Source: Ancylomarina salipaludis
Lineage (GTDB): Bacteria; Bacteroidota; Bacteroidia; Bacteroidales; Marinifilaceae
Direction: 5' to 3'
NCBI RefSeq assembly: GCF_004122035.1
Contig: NZ_SAXA01000007.1
Span: 62,001 to 126,000, forward strand
DNA: 64,000 bases
A model generated the notes under the pieces. The model was not told the origin of the DNA, did no database searches, and saw only the letters and a list, made by a program, of their open reading frames with translations. The position numbers and the translations under genes are program-made. Positions 55,401 through 64,000 of the stretch are shown here, piece after piece. Positions within the stretch are counted from its first letter, which is position 1. The number at the start of each line of letters is the position of its first letter.

Positions 55401-56447
55401 ATGAAAACTGTTCTCTTTTGCAAAAGACCCTATTCATTTGGTATCTTACGTCCTATTCATAACGAATTAATTCGTTTGAAAGAAGATATCTTATGGTATG
55501 TCGATCCGGAGATCGTAGAACATTTCCCTTTTAAAGATGATACCTCTTACACATCATCTTTACAAGAAATATCTGATTTTAAAAGTGATGCTATTTTTGT
55601 GCCCGGGAATGTTGTTCCTCATTATTTAAGAGGTGTTAAAACTCAGATATTTCACGGCTTAGCCGGTGAGAAAAAAGGACACTTTAGAATTAGAAACTAT
55701 TTTGACTTGTATTTGACTCAGGGACCATATTTTACAAATCGTTTTAATGAATTGGCAGCTAAACACGGAGATTTCGATGTGATTGAAACAGGTTGGTCAA
55801 AATTAGACGCTCTTTTTCTTCAAAAAGATAACTTTGATACAGAGAAATTAAACCTTCTGGAAAAGCATCAAGCAAAACAAATTATCCTTTATGCTCCAAC
55901 TTTTTCGCCTAGTTTAACATCAGCAGAACTTATATCTGACCAAATAATCGAATTAGCAAAAAATCCTGATTATCTGATTCAAATCAAATTTCACGACCTC
56001 ACGAATAAGGATGTGAAAGCCAAGTATAATGAAATTGCCAAATCTTATCAGAACCTTATAATTGTTGATGATCCCAATATTAGTAAATATCTGATTCTTT
56101 CTGATCTAATGATTAGTGACACCTCTTCGGTTGTTTACGAATTTTTGCTTCTGGATAAGCCAGTTATCACATTTAAGTCTACATCGGATAACATAAAATG
56201 GACGAATATTGAGGCTCCTCATCTTCTGTGTAAAACAGTTGAATCTGTACTGAATTCGGATATCAATCAAGCAGATAGGAAATGGATTATCGAAAACTAT
56301 CATCCTTTAAGAGACGGTAAGTCAGCACAAAGAATGGTTGAGGCAGTCAAACAATGGGTCAACCAAAATGGCGTTCCCGAAAAAAGAAAACTCTCGATTC
56401 TGCGTAAATGGAAGGTTTACAAAAAATATGGCAAAATCAAACTGTAG
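55401..56447 (+). CDS. CDP-glycerol/ribitol phosphotransferase-like protein (TagF type)
   Basis: This 348-aa protein resembles the TagF/TarL family, which transfers glycerol- or ribitol-phosphate from a CDP carrier onto a glycan. It shows FHGLAGEKKGHF near residue 92, LYAPTFSP near 168 and SDTSSVVYEFLLLDKPVITF near 237, the family's donor-site motif. It is shorter than Firmicute polymerases (about 700 aa), so it may be a single-step transferase. A second member lies 3 kb downstream. The bifunctional CDP-ribitol synthase-like gene in the cluster would supply the donor. Confidence 0.83.
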   Translation: MKTVLFCKRPYSFGILRPIHNELIRLKEDILWYVDPEIVEHFPFKDDTSYTSSLQEISDFKSDAIFVPGNVVPHYLRGVKTQIFHGLAGEKKGHFRIRNYFDLYLTQGPYFTNRFNELAAKHGDFDVIETGWSKLDALFLQKDNFDTEKLNLLEKHQAKQIILYAPTFSPSLTSAELISDQIIELAKNPDYLIQIKFHDLTNKDVKAKYNEIAKSYQNLIIVDDPNISKYLILSDLMISDTSSVVYEFLLLDKPVITFKSTSDNIKWTNIEAPHLLCKTVESVLNSDINQADRKWIIENYHPLRDGKSAQRMVEAVKQWVNQNGVPEKRKLSILRKWKVYKKYGKIKL

Positions 56448-56608
56448 AGAATCCTTATATTCGTAAATTGAACTGCGTTATAATTAAACAGGCAATTGCT
56501 TCTAATACAAATAATGAAATTTTAACAGATGAAATCGGACAGCCACTCAACTTCTTAACGCTTGAGATTGAGCAGGCAACCTTTATTTCAAAATAAAAAT
56601 ATAGACAC

Positions 56609-57556
56609 ATGAAACGTATACTTGTTACCGGAGGTGCTGGTTTTATTGGATCTCACCTATGTGATCGCCTTATAAAAGAAGGCAATGATGTAATCTGTCT
56701 CGACAACTATTTCACAGGTAACAAGCGTAACATCGAACACCTTATTTCTCATCCCTATTTTGAACTGGTACGTCACGATGTTATTCAGCCTTACTTTGCA
56801 GAAGTGGATCAGATCTATAATTTAGCTTGCCCAGCTTCACCGGTTCATTACCAATACAACCCCATTAAAACAACCAAAACTTCGGTTATGGGTGCTATAA
56901 ATATGCTGGGTTTAGCCAAACGCATAAAAGCTCGTGTCTTACAAGCATCAACAAGTGAAATCTATGGTGATCCTGAAATTCACCCACAGACAGAAGATTA
57001 TTGGGGTAATGTGAACCCTATTGGTATTCGTTCCTGCTATGATGAAGGTAAACGTTGCGCCGAAACTTTGTTTATGGATTACCACAAACAAAATCAGGTA
57101 GATATAAAAATCATGCGGATTTTCAACACCTATGGTCCAAACATGCATCCTAACGATGGTCGTGTTGTCTCTAATTTCATCATGCAGGCTTTAAAAGATA
57201 AAGATATTACCATATATGGTGATGGTTCTCAAAGCAGAAGTTTCCAATATGTCGATGACTTAATTGAGGGGGCAATCAGGATGATGAATTCACCCAGCGA
57301 TTTTATTGGACCTGTTAATATTGGTAACCCCAATGAGTTTACGATACTCGAATTGGCTCAAAAAGTCATTGAACTGACTGAATCAAAATCTAAGATTATT
57401 CACAAAGAATTACCTATGGACGACCCGATGCAACGTCAACCTGATATCAGCTTAGCAAAAGAAAAACTGAACAACTGGGAACCTAAAATTCAATTGGAAG
57501 AAGGTTTAATTAAAACAATACAATATTTTTCGGATTTAATTAAACAACAAGCTTAG
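56609..57556 (+). CDS. UDP-glucuronate decarboxylase
   Basis: This 315-aa short-chain dehydrogenase turns UDP-glucuronate into UDP-xylose (UXS type). It has the NAD site [10 protein letters not shown] (about 7-16), the LACPASP motif near 73, [10 protein letters not shown] near 113 and the catalytic YDEGKR (Tyr and Lys) near 145. [10 protein letters not shown] follows. These residues separate UXS from dTDP-glucose dehydratase and epimerases, whose motif is YSASK. UDP-xylose would be used in the glycan of this cluster. It is followed 26 bp later by a glycosyltransferase. Confidence 0.93.
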   Translation: MKRILVTGGAGFIGSHLCDRLIKEGNDVICLDNYFTGNKRNIEHLISHPYFELVRHDVIQPYFAEVDQIYNLACPASPVHYQYNPIKTTKTSVMGAINMLGLAKRIKARVLQASTSEIYGDPEIHPQTEDYWGNVNPIGIRSCYDEGKRCAETLFMDYHKQNQVDIKIMRIFNTYGPNMHPNDGRVVSNFIMQALKDKDITIYGDGSQSRSFQYVDDLIEGAIRMMNSPSDFIGPVNIGNPNEFTILELAQKVIELTESKSKIIHKELPMDDPMQRQPDISLAKEKLNNWEPKIQLEEGLIKTIQYFSDLIKQQA

Positions 57557-57581
57557 AACAAAATCAATAGATATAATATAA

Positions 57582-58379
57582 ATGAATCGCAAGAACTACA
57601 AATTTGGTGAAAAGTTGCCTATATCGGCAACTATAATTTGTTATAACGAAGAGTCGAATATTGAAGAAACACTTAAATCTCTTGATTTTATTGATGAAAT
57701 TATTGTTATAGACAGTTATAGTACCGATAAAACAATCGAAATTGTATCGAGATACACCGACAAAATATATTACAATAAGTTTAAGGATTTTTCAGATCAA
57801 CGAAATATTGCTTTATCTAAAGTTTCCAATAATTGGGTCATGAGAATTGATTCTGATGAAATCATTACACCAAGTTTAAAACAAAAGATATACGATATTC
57901 TTAATCAGGATGATTGCTCCAGACAAATTGTATATAAAACAGCCCTTAAAAATATGTTTATGGGCCGATTGATTAAACACAGTAACTGGGGAGGTAAACC
58001 TGTTCATTTCTTATATAATTTCAATCATTTTAAATACAAAAATGCGGTACATGAACTTCCTGACATCACCGAAACCCAGGAAATTGTTTTAAAAAATGTT
58101 TATCTGATTCACAACACTTACAAAGGTGTAACTGTTATGTTTAGAAAAACAGATCAATATTCGACAATAAAGGCTAAACAATTATTTGACAAACAGGTTA
58201 AAATAACGCCATTTCATTTGGCTATTAAACCTACTTACCGATTTATATTCCATTACTTATTAAACTTAGGGTTCTTAGATGGCCGTCAAGGGTTTATAAT
58301 TGCCAAAATGAAAGCACTTGAAGTCTATTGGAGATATCTTAAATGCTGGAGATTACAGAAAGGTGAAACTATCGATTAG
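57582..58379 (+). CDS. Family 2 glycosyltransferase (WaaE-like)
   Basis: This 265-aa GT-A enzyme starts PISATIICYNEESNIEETLKSLDFIDEIIVIDSYSTDKTIEI, the typical donor-site start. RIDSDE near residue 90 is the metal-binding DxD. The section GGKPVHFLYNFNHFKYKNAVHE near 140 is as in WaaE/KdtX-like glucosyltransferases that act on LPS inner core. It sits between UDP-xylose synthase and the second TagF-like gene, so it may add xylose or another sugar to the core or glycan. Donor and acceptor cannot be told from sequence. Confidence 0.87.
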   Translation: MNRKNYKFGEKLPISATIICYNEESNIEETLKSLDFIDEIIVIDSYSTDKTIEIVSRYTDKIYYNKFKDFSDQRNIALSKVSNNWVMRIDSDEIITPSLKQKIYDILNQDDCSRQIVYKTALKNMFMGRLIKHSNWGGKPVHFLYNFNHFKYKNAVHELPDITETQEIVLKNVYLIHNTYKGVTVMFRKTDQYSTIKAKQLFDKQVKITPFHLAIKPTYRFIFHYLLNLGFLDGRQGFIIAKMKALEVYWRYLKCWRLQKGETID

Positions 58380-58475
58380 AACCTAATCGTTTATCTGACT
58401 AAGCTCAAAGCAATTAGAATAGCAATATTTATTATCAACTTTTATTTGTTTTAAAACTTCACTATACCTCTTTAT

Positions 58476-59573
58476 ATGCCAACTACTAAGATATTTGCAG
58501 TCTTTTATACAGAACAAATTTATTACCTACCACAATTTCTTCCGGTAGCAAATGAGCTCCAGAAAAGAAATTTGAAATATCTCTTCGTCTTTAAAGAAAG
58601 CGCAAAGAGAGATATTTTCAATCAAAATGAGGATATTATAAATATCTGCAAAAAAGAAAGTATTCCTTATCAAATAGGTACTAAAGGTCTTGAAAATACC
58701 GAAATAGAATATCTTATAAGTGGGAATTCTTTGCCTTCGACAGATATTTCATATAAGAAGTCAGTCTTTATCGCCCATGGTATTGGCACAAAAACTGGCA
58801 ATTTTTCTGAAGATAAAAACATATATGACATTCGATTTGTAGAAGGCGAGTTTAGATTAAAAAAACTCAAAGAATTATATCCTCAAAGCAAAACATTATT
58901 AAACAATGTTGGGTTTTCAAAACTTGATTCTGTTCTAGCATTAACTGAAAAAGAAATTATCAATCTCAAAAAAGAATATGGTTTAGACCCTAAAAAAAAG
59001 ACCATCCTGTATGCTCCAACTTTCTATCCAAGTTCTATAGAAAACATGGGCAATAAATTTCCGGAAGAGTTTTCTGATTATAACATTATTGTTAAAGCTC
59101 ATCACTACACATATCTACGAAAAAGATATAAGGCTCAAAGAAAAAAACTGAATAAATGGAAAAAATATTCCAATGTATATTTTGCAGAATTTGAAGATTA
59201 TAATATCTCTCCATTTTATGCGATATCTGATATTCTTATTTCTGATGAATCTTCGGTTGTTTTTGAATTCGCGGCATTAGACAAACCTGTTATCTTAAAT
59301 CGATTTATTAAACTTCGTTTAAGCTATCGTTTGTTTGGAAAACATAAATTGAAAAAAAGGATGGAAAGTTCTATGGACCAATTTCGGAATATTGGCGAAA
59401 ACGTAAATAAATACAAAGATCTAAAAAAAGTCGTTGACACTGAAATACAAAATCCCGAGAGATATAAAGCTCGTAGAGCAGAATGCACTTACGAAATTAT
59501 TGGCCCTGTAGATGGAAAAGTATCAGTCCGTATGGTAAATATACTTGAACAAGAATCAGCTCTGTACAGTTAA
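58476..59573 (+). CDS. CDP-glycerol/ribitol phosphotransferase-like protein, second copy
   Basis: This 365-aa protein is a second TagF/TarL-like enzyme. It has VFIAHGIGTKTGNF near residue 100, ILYAPTFYPSS near 178 and SDESSVVFEFAALDKPVIL near 255, which line up with the first copy (FHGLAGEKKGHF, LYAPTF, SDTSSVVYEF). The two are only moderately alike, so they may add different polyol phosphates or act on different acceptors, as primase and polymerase do in teichoic acid synthesis. The downstream gene, 54 bp away, is the likely CDP-ribitol synthase. Confidence 0.84.
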   Translation: MPTTKIFAVFYTEQIYYLPQFLPVANELQKRNLKYLFVFKESAKRDIFNQNEDIINICKKESIPYQIGTKGLENTEIEYLISGNSLPSTDISYKKSVFIAHGIGTKTGNFSEDKNIYDIRFVEGEFRLKKLKELYPQSKTLLNNVGFSKLDSVLALTEKEIINLKKEYGLDPKKKTILYAPTFYPSSIENMGNKFPEEFSDYNIIVKAHHYTYLRKRYKAQRKKLNKWKKYSNVYFAEFEDYNISPFYAISDILISDESSVVFEFAALDKPVILNRFIKLRLSYRLFGKHKLKKRMESSMDQFRNIGENVNKYKDLKKVVDTEIQNPERYKARRAECTYEIIGPVDGKVSVRMVNILEQESALYS

Positions 59574-59627
59574 GTTGTATTTATTGGGAAGGTATTATTT
59601 TATCAACTTTAATAAAATGCATTTTAC

Positions 59628-61028
59628 ATGCACATAAATAAAAACAAAATGACAAACATTTGTGTTCTGTTAGCTGGGGGAAATGGAAATCGTTTGGGAG
59701 GAGAATTACCAAAACAGTTTATTAAAATAGCGGGAAAAACGATTATTGAACACAGTATCGATATTTTCGAAAAATCTGAACAAATCAATGAGATCGCTAT
59801 AGTTATAAATCCTATGTATGTTCAGCAAATTGAAGATATTGTAATCAAAAATCAATATAAAAAAGTAAAAAAAATTCTACAGGGAGGAAAAGAAAGATCA
59901 GACTCTAGTTTGGCAGCAATTCGAGCCTATGAACATGAGCCAAATTCTGATCATTTTAATCTTATTTTTCATGATGCTGTAAGACCATTTGTCAGTCTTT
60001 CAATTATAGATAAGGTCATATCCGCAATGGAAAAATACAACGCAGTTGATGTTGCTATACCAGCTACAGACACTATTATTGAGGTTGACGAAGCTAACTT
60101 TATTACAAATATCCCTAGGCGCTCTAAACTGCGACAAGGACAAACACCTCAAGCGTTTAAACTATCAACTATCCGGAATGCATACAAGTTGGCAGCGCAA
60201 GACCCTGCATTTACGTCAACAGATGATTGTGGTGTTGTATTAAAATATTTACCACAGGAAAAAGTTTATGTAGTCGAAGGATCACAAAGTAATATCAAGG
60301 TAACATATGAACTTGACTTATTTATTGCAGATAAGCTATTCCAATTAAAACATTTGGATTTAAATACTCAGGAATTATTACAAAATCAAAAAGAGACTTT
60401 AAAATCAAAAGTGATTGTCGTTTTTGGAGGTAGTTATGGTATTGGGAAGGATATTGTAAATATATTCAATGAGATTGGAGCAAAAGTATACGCATTTAGT
60501 CGAACGCATAACAATGTCAATGTCAAAGATAAAAAGGCAGTTAGCAAGGCTCTTAAGTCTGTTTACGATAAAAATGGCAAAATTGATTTCGTTATAAATA
60601 CGGCAGCGATTCTTAATAAGGAACCTCTTATGAACCTTGATCCTGAGAGCATACAAGAAATAACTCAAGTTAACTATATAGGCATGATAAATGTAGCTAC
60701 TGAGAGTTTCAAATACCTTAAACAGACACAAGGCCAACTTTTGTTATTTACATCAAGCTCATACACAAGAGGACGCTCATCATATAGTATCTACTCTTCA
60801 ACAAAAGCGGCTGTAGTAAACTTCACACAAGCCATTGCCGAAGAATGGAAAAACTTTGATATTAAAGTTAACTGTATTAATCCCGAAAGAACACAAACTC
60901 CTATGCGAATTAAAAACTTTGGTATCGAACCCGAAGGTAGTTTGTTAAAATCTAAAGAAGTTGCAAAAGTATCCATCCAGACATTATTGAGTGATTTCAC
61001 AGGACAAATTATTTATGTAAAAAAATAA
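59628..61028 (+). CDS. Bifunctional cytidylyltransferase-reductase (CDP-ribitol synthase, Bcs1-like)
   Basis: This 466-aa fusion has an N-terminal IspD/TarI-like cytidylyltransferase (about 10-235): LLAGGNGNRLGGELPKQF, GGKERSDSS near 86, HDAVRPF near 113 and GQTPQAF near 165. A C-terminal short-chain dehydrogenase covers about 255-466: GGSYGIG near 267, YSIYSSTKAA with Tyr and Lys near 386, and NPERTQTPMR near 422. The same order and length (474 aa) occur in Haemophilus Bcs1, which makes CDP-ribitol from ribulose 5-phosphate. So it may feed the two TagF-like enzymes. An internal Met at 59649 is an alternative start. Confidence 0.85.
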   Translation: MHINKNKMTNICVLLAGGNGNRLGGELPKQFIKIAGKTIIEHSIDIFEKSEQINEIAIVINPMYVQQIEDIVIKNQYKKVKKILQGGKERSDSSLAAIRAYEHEPNSDHFNLIFHDAVRPFVSLSIIDKVISAMEKYNAVDVAIPATDTIIEVDEANFITNIPRRSKLRQGQTPQAFKLSTIRNAYKLAAQDPAFTSTDDCGVVLKYLPQEKVYVVEGSQSNIKVTYELDLFIADKLFQLKHLDLNTQELLQNQKETLKSKVIVVFGGSYGIGKDIVNIFNEIGAKVYAFSRTHNNVNVKDKKAVSKALKSVYDKNGKIDFVINTAAILNKEPLMNLDPESIQEITQVNYIGMINVATESFKYLKQTQGQLLLFTSSSYTRGRSSYSIYSSTKAAVVNFTQAIAEEWKNFDIKVNCINPERTQTPMRIKNFGIEPEGSLLKSKEVAKVSIQTLLSDFTGQIIYVKK

Positions 61029-61042
61029 CACTCTATAATAGA

Positions 61043-62620
61043 CTAATCCCACTTATAACCAAGTGGCACTTCTTCTTTGAGAGCTGGACCATAATCAATG
61101 TTCAGCTCTCTCAACAATGGATATTTTGCCCTAACTTTTGAATAAAATTCATCGAATTTTAACCTCTCCCCACTATACCACATTTGCTCAGATAAAGAAA
61201 ATATTCGGGGAAATACACGCCTATCAATCATATACTCTTGCACACCACGATCTGCCCACAAACAACAACTCATTCCTAAAACCAATTCGTTGGGATTTCT
61301 TAAATCGCTTGGGTTTCCTTCATAAGTATCTCTCAAATCAAAAGTGACTTTCTTTTTATATTTGGTCCAGGGCGTTAGCGTATAGTTTAAATAACTACAG
61401 CAATTCGTATTACAAATAACCTGATGCCCCCTTTCAATTGCATTTTTTAATGCTTTATCCTTATGACTATTCCAGTTCCACCACTGAATAACAACATTAT
61501 CAGGAAGGTTCATTCCTTTACGATGTAAAATATCTCCCCAAAAGATTGCCTTGCGCCCTTTCTTCTTTAAGTAATTTGCCAATCTAGAAGAGAAATACAA
61601 CTGGAGATCATGTGAATTTCTCAGCTTTTCAGTCTTAACCTTAAATCTACAATCGGGACATTTATCCCAATTATCTTTAGGTGCCTCATCACCACCCAAA
61701 TGAATATATTTTGAAGGGAATAATTCACAAACCTCATCAAGTATATCCTGGAGAAACTGATAGGTATCCTCTCTTCCTCCACAAAAGAGATTTGGTGAAA
61801 AACTCATTACAGATTCGGGTATTTTATTAAAACAAGACAATTTAGGATAGGCAATCAAAGCTGCTTCGGAATGACCTGGGATATCAATTTCAGGGACTAC
61901 CGTTATATGCAGTTTGCTGGCAAAAGCTACTATATCCTTTATTTCTTCCTGAGTATAATTACCTTGTTGCTCTTTCCCAAAAGCAACCTTCGAACCTATT
62001 TTAGCTAGTTTAGGATATTTTTTTATTTCAATTCGCCAACCTTGTCCTTCAGTCAAATGCCAATGAAAAACATTCATCTTCAACATCGCCAGATATTCAA
62101 GATAGCTCTTTATAAAATCAGGTCTCTGATATTGTCTACCAGAATCAAGCATAAAAGCACGCCAAACATATTTAGGTCGATCAGTTATTTCTATTCCTTT
62201 TATTACAAATCCATTCAAATCAAACATTTTATCAGCCTGAATTTCTATGGGCAATAACTGAAGAAAAGTCTGAATTCCATAAAAAAGCCCCGTTTCACTT
62301 ACCGAATTTATATCAATTTGAGATTGTGAAACTCTTAAATGATAGCCTTCTTCACCCAATTTTTCATAGGTGTTATTTTTAGATAGAATAATATCACCAC
62401 TGTTCGATTCATTGAGTCTTATTTTCACATATTTATTTAACTTCGTAACAAGATATTGAGCCGTTTCTAAACACCCTTTATCATATCCTACCCGAACTTC
62501 TTTCCCAAATACGAAATCTGAATTTAAACGTTCTAAATGCATAGGAGTTGGTAGAATATTTTGTCCCATAGCAAGATTAGACAAAATAATAAAGTACAGA
62601 AAAGACACTCTTATTTTCAT
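61043..62620 (-). CDS. Beta-N-acetylhexosaminidase (GH20)
   Basis: This 525-aa exported enzyme removes terminal GlcNAc or GalNAc from glycans or chitin oligomers. After a signal peptide (to about residue 19) there is a GH20b domain (about 22-140), then the catalytic barrel. The acid/base pair is in HLGGDEAPK near 292, with the substrate-assisted Asp-Glu in place. YRPDFIKSYLEYLAMLKMNVFHWHLTEGQGWRIEIKKYPKL near 158 is the usual first part of the barrel. It stands alone on the minus strand next to the surface-glycan cluster and may act in glycan scavenging. Confidence 0.94.
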   Translation of the reverse strand: MKIRVSFLYFIILSNLAMGQNILPTPMHLERLNSDFVFGKEVRVGYDKGCLETAQYLVTKLNKYVKIRLNESNSGDIILSKNNTYEKLGEEGYHLRVSQSQIDINSVSETGLFYGIQTFLQLLPIEIQADKMFDLNGFVIKGIEITDRPKYVWRAFMLDSGRQYQRPDFIKSYLEYLAMLKMNVFHWHLTEGQGWRIEIKKYPKLAKIGSKVAFGKEQQGNYTQEEIKDIVAFASKLHITVVPEIDIPGHSEAALIAYPKLSCFNKIPESVMSFSPNLFCGGREDTYQFLQDILDEVCELFPSKYIHLGGDEAPKDNWDKCPDCRFKVKTEKLRNSHDLQLYFSSRLANYLKKKGRKAIFWGDILHRKGMNLPDNVVIQWWNWNSHKDKALKNAIERGHQVICNTNCCSYLNYTLTPWTKYKKKVTFDLRDTYEGNPSDLRNPNELVLGMSCCLWADRGVQEYMIDRRVFPRIFSLSEQMWYSGERLKFDEFYSKVRAKYPLLRELNIDYGPALKEEVPLGYKWD

Positions 62621-62765
62621 AATTTATTTGTCATATTAACGAAACTTGAAAACCAATTGAATCCTAGGTCTAAGTTATTTCTCTATCTGTTTAATATACA
62701 AACAAAACACTACTACTGCTAATATTTCTTTAATACTCATAATTAAGCTTACTCAAAAACAAAAA

Positions 62766-62793
62766 AATCCGACCCACTTGCGTGAATCGGATT
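62766..62793 (-). terminator. Terminator of the M3 peptidase gene
   Basis: AATCCGA pairs with TCGGATT; on the minus strand a T-run follows (TTTTTTTG). It lies about 25 bp after the stop at 62816. The 14-nt loop is partly paired as well. Confidence 0.85.
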
Positions 62794-62815
62794 GTTCAAA
62801 TTTATGTAGATAGGC

Positions 62816-64000
62816 TTATTTCAAGCCTCTCTTTTTCAATAAAGGCTCAATACTTGGCTCAGCACCTCTAAAGCGCTTGTAAAGTACCATTGGATCTTCT
62901 GTTCCACCTTTAGATAATACATTGTCACGGAATGCTTTTGCAGTAGCCTGATCGAATAATGATGTTTCCTTAAATGCCTGGAAAGCATCAGAATCAAGTA
63001 CTCCAGCCCAAATGTAAGCATAGTAACCTGCAGAGTAACCTACAGGATCGGAGAATATATGGTTAAAATAAGTAGAACGGTATCTTGAATAGATCTCAGG
63101 AATCAATCCCATACCTTCAAGGTAATTCTTCTCAAAAGTCATGACATCTTCAGTTAATGGCTCAGTTAAAGTATGGTATTTCATATCAAGCAAGGAAGCT
63201 GCAAGGTACTCAACTGTAGCAAATCCCTGATTGAATTTACCAGCAGCCTGAATCTTCTCAACCAATTCAGTTGGAATCACCTCACCTGTTTTATAATGTT
63301 TTGCATAAATTGCTAACATTTCTGGCTCGAAACACCAGTTTTCCATCACCTGAGATGGTAGCTCAACAAAGTCACGTGATACAGAAGTACCAGACAATGT
63401 GTTGTAACGACACTTAGATAAGAATCCGTGAAGTGCATGACCAAACTCGTGGAATAAAGTCTCAACCTCATCAGGACTAATCAAAGCTGGTCCGTCACCT
63501 ACAGGCTTGGTGAAGTTGCAAATATTCATGATAATTGGAGTAATCTCCTTATCAGTTCCCAAACCTGATTGCTTACGGAACGAGTCCATCCAAGCACCTG
63601 GACGCTTAGAAGCACGTGGATGATAGTCCAGGTAGAAGATACCAATATGTGTTCCATCAGCTTCCTGTAGCTCCCAAGTTTGACACTCTTCGTGGAATTT
63701 AGCAATATCGTTACGCTCAACAAACTTGATACCCCAAAGCTTTGTAGCCAAGGCAAAAGCACCATCACGCACGTTGTTGATCTCGAAATAAGGACGCAAT
63801 TCTTCCTCATCCAAAGCATATTTCGCTTTCTTCACTTTGTCAGAATAGTACCACCAGTCCCAAGAAGCCAACTTAAACTTGCCACCTTCTTTATCAATCA
63901 TTTTCTGTAACTCAATTGCTTCTTTTTTAGCGTTTGGCAAAGCAGCATCCCAAAGTTTGTTCAATAACTCCATCGCTTTCTCAGGAGTCTTAGCCATATT
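62816..64000 (-). CDS. M3 family metallopeptidase (partial, C-terminal part)
   Basis: The frame enters from the right window edge and encodes the last 394 or so residues of a zinc oligopeptidase of the M3 family (Dcp/OpdA type, about 680-700 aa in full). The zinc site LFHEFGHALHG is about 225 residues before the end... with the Glu ligand further on in the usual SQVMENW stretch. The HHFFY-like segment YPTYFNHIF-type RSTYFNHIFSDPVGYSAGYYAYIWAG holds the conserved His and Tyr residues. The Met near 63997 is internal, not the start. It probably removes dipeptides from peptides in the cytoplasm or periplasm. Confidence 0.93.
   Translation of the reverse strand, partial: NMAKTPEKAMELLNKLWDAALPNAKKEAIELQKMIDKEGGKFKLASWDWWYYSDKVKKAKYALDEEELRPYFEINNVRDGAFALATKLWGIKFVERNDIAKFHEECQTWELQEADGTHIGIFYLDYHPRASKRPGAWMDSFRKQSGLGTDKEITPIIMNICNFTKPVGDGPALISPDEVETLFHEFGHALHGFLSKCRYNTLSGTSVSRDFVELPSQVMENWCFEPEMLAIYAKHYKTGEVIPTELVEKIQAAGKFNQGFATVEYLAASLLDMKYHTLTEPLTEDVMTFEKNYLEGMGLIPEIYSRYRSTYFNHIFSDPVGYSAGYYAYIWAGVLDSDAFQAFKETSLFDQATAKAFRDNVLSKGGTEDPMVLYKRFRGAEPSIEPLLKKRGLK

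Noticed and set aside
56408-56596. 62-codon frame between the first TagF-like gene and the UDP-glucuronate decarboxylase gene
   Set aside because: It overlaps the end of the TagF-like gene in another frame and its product shows no recognisable features. The 161-bp gap is more likely untranslated.

Overview
The window looks like chromosomal DNA from an AT-rich marine member of the Bacteroidota. The closest resemblance I can suggest from gene content is the Marinilabiliales (Marinifilum, Labilibaculum or Ancylomarina type); this is inference, not a database match. The lineage signals are a long NusB (about 320 aa), a PUR-family (DUF3276) protein, a FeoA-FeoB fusion with a Cys-rich partner, a SusC-like TonB-dependent receptor, LytS/LytTR signalling, Wzi, and promoters of the Bacteroidota type (TTG, 18-20 nt, TAnnTTTG).

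Layout. 0-6 kb: partial lipoprotein, mntP, nusB, PUR protein, and iron(II) uptake (feoAB plus a small Cys-rich membrane protein) behind a long structured leader. 6-8 kb: carbamate kinase and ornithine carbamoyltransferase in one minus-strand operon. 8.6-15.4 kb: lipoprotein, ftsK, a LolA-like carrier, a DUF4105 protein, an acyl-ACP thioesterase and a HupE/UreJ-like membrane protein. 15.4-21.4 kb (minus): cinA, an M48 protease, a DUF6340 lipoprotein and a VWA-like membrane protein. 21.5-25.1 kb: DEAD-box helicase, outer-membrane phospholipase A and photolyase.

The accessory region is 25.2-30.2 kb. It starts with a 5'-truncated transposase and continues with six small minus-strand genes: an AraC regulator, a VOC protein and a YjbR protein; a methyltransferase; and a TetR regulator with an HPP membrane protein. 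Each of these three groups ends in a long imperfect palindrome placed directly after the last stop codon. This is how integron-type gene cassettes are built. No integrase is visible. Next to it lies an otherwise unlisted 53-codon gene (29946-30107, minus) for a double-glycine-leader peptide with four cysteines, followed by its own terminator.

30.7-53 kb is mostly core: TonB-dependent receptor, ligA, a LiaF-like/LytS/LytTR envelope-signalling operon, a DUF3820 protein, mnmA, an M13 peptidase, a LysM/periplasmic-binding fusion, mtnN-luxS (AI-2 and methyl cycle), DUF2461, pdxH, DUF6913, dapA, an LpoB-like lipoprotein, a second lipoprotein, a free-methionine-sulfoxide reductase and a NUDIX hydrolase.

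53-61 kb is a plus-strand surface-glycan cluster: Wzi, a Kdo/LPS-kinase-like protein, two CDP-glycerol/ribitol phosphotransferase-like (TagF/TarL) proteins, a UDP-glucuronate decarboxylase, a family 2 glycosyltransferase, and a fused cytidylyltransferase-reductase that resembles the CDP-ribitol synthase Bcs1. Together they suggest a polyol-phosphate glycan in a Gram-negative cell. A GH20 hexosaminidase and the C-terminal part of an M3 peptidase (cut by the window edge) close the window. Two near-identical 7-bp tandem arrays (CCTTTAT), 22 kb apart, each sit about 50 bp upstream of a minus-strand gene. I saw no tRNA, rRNA or CRISPR array.
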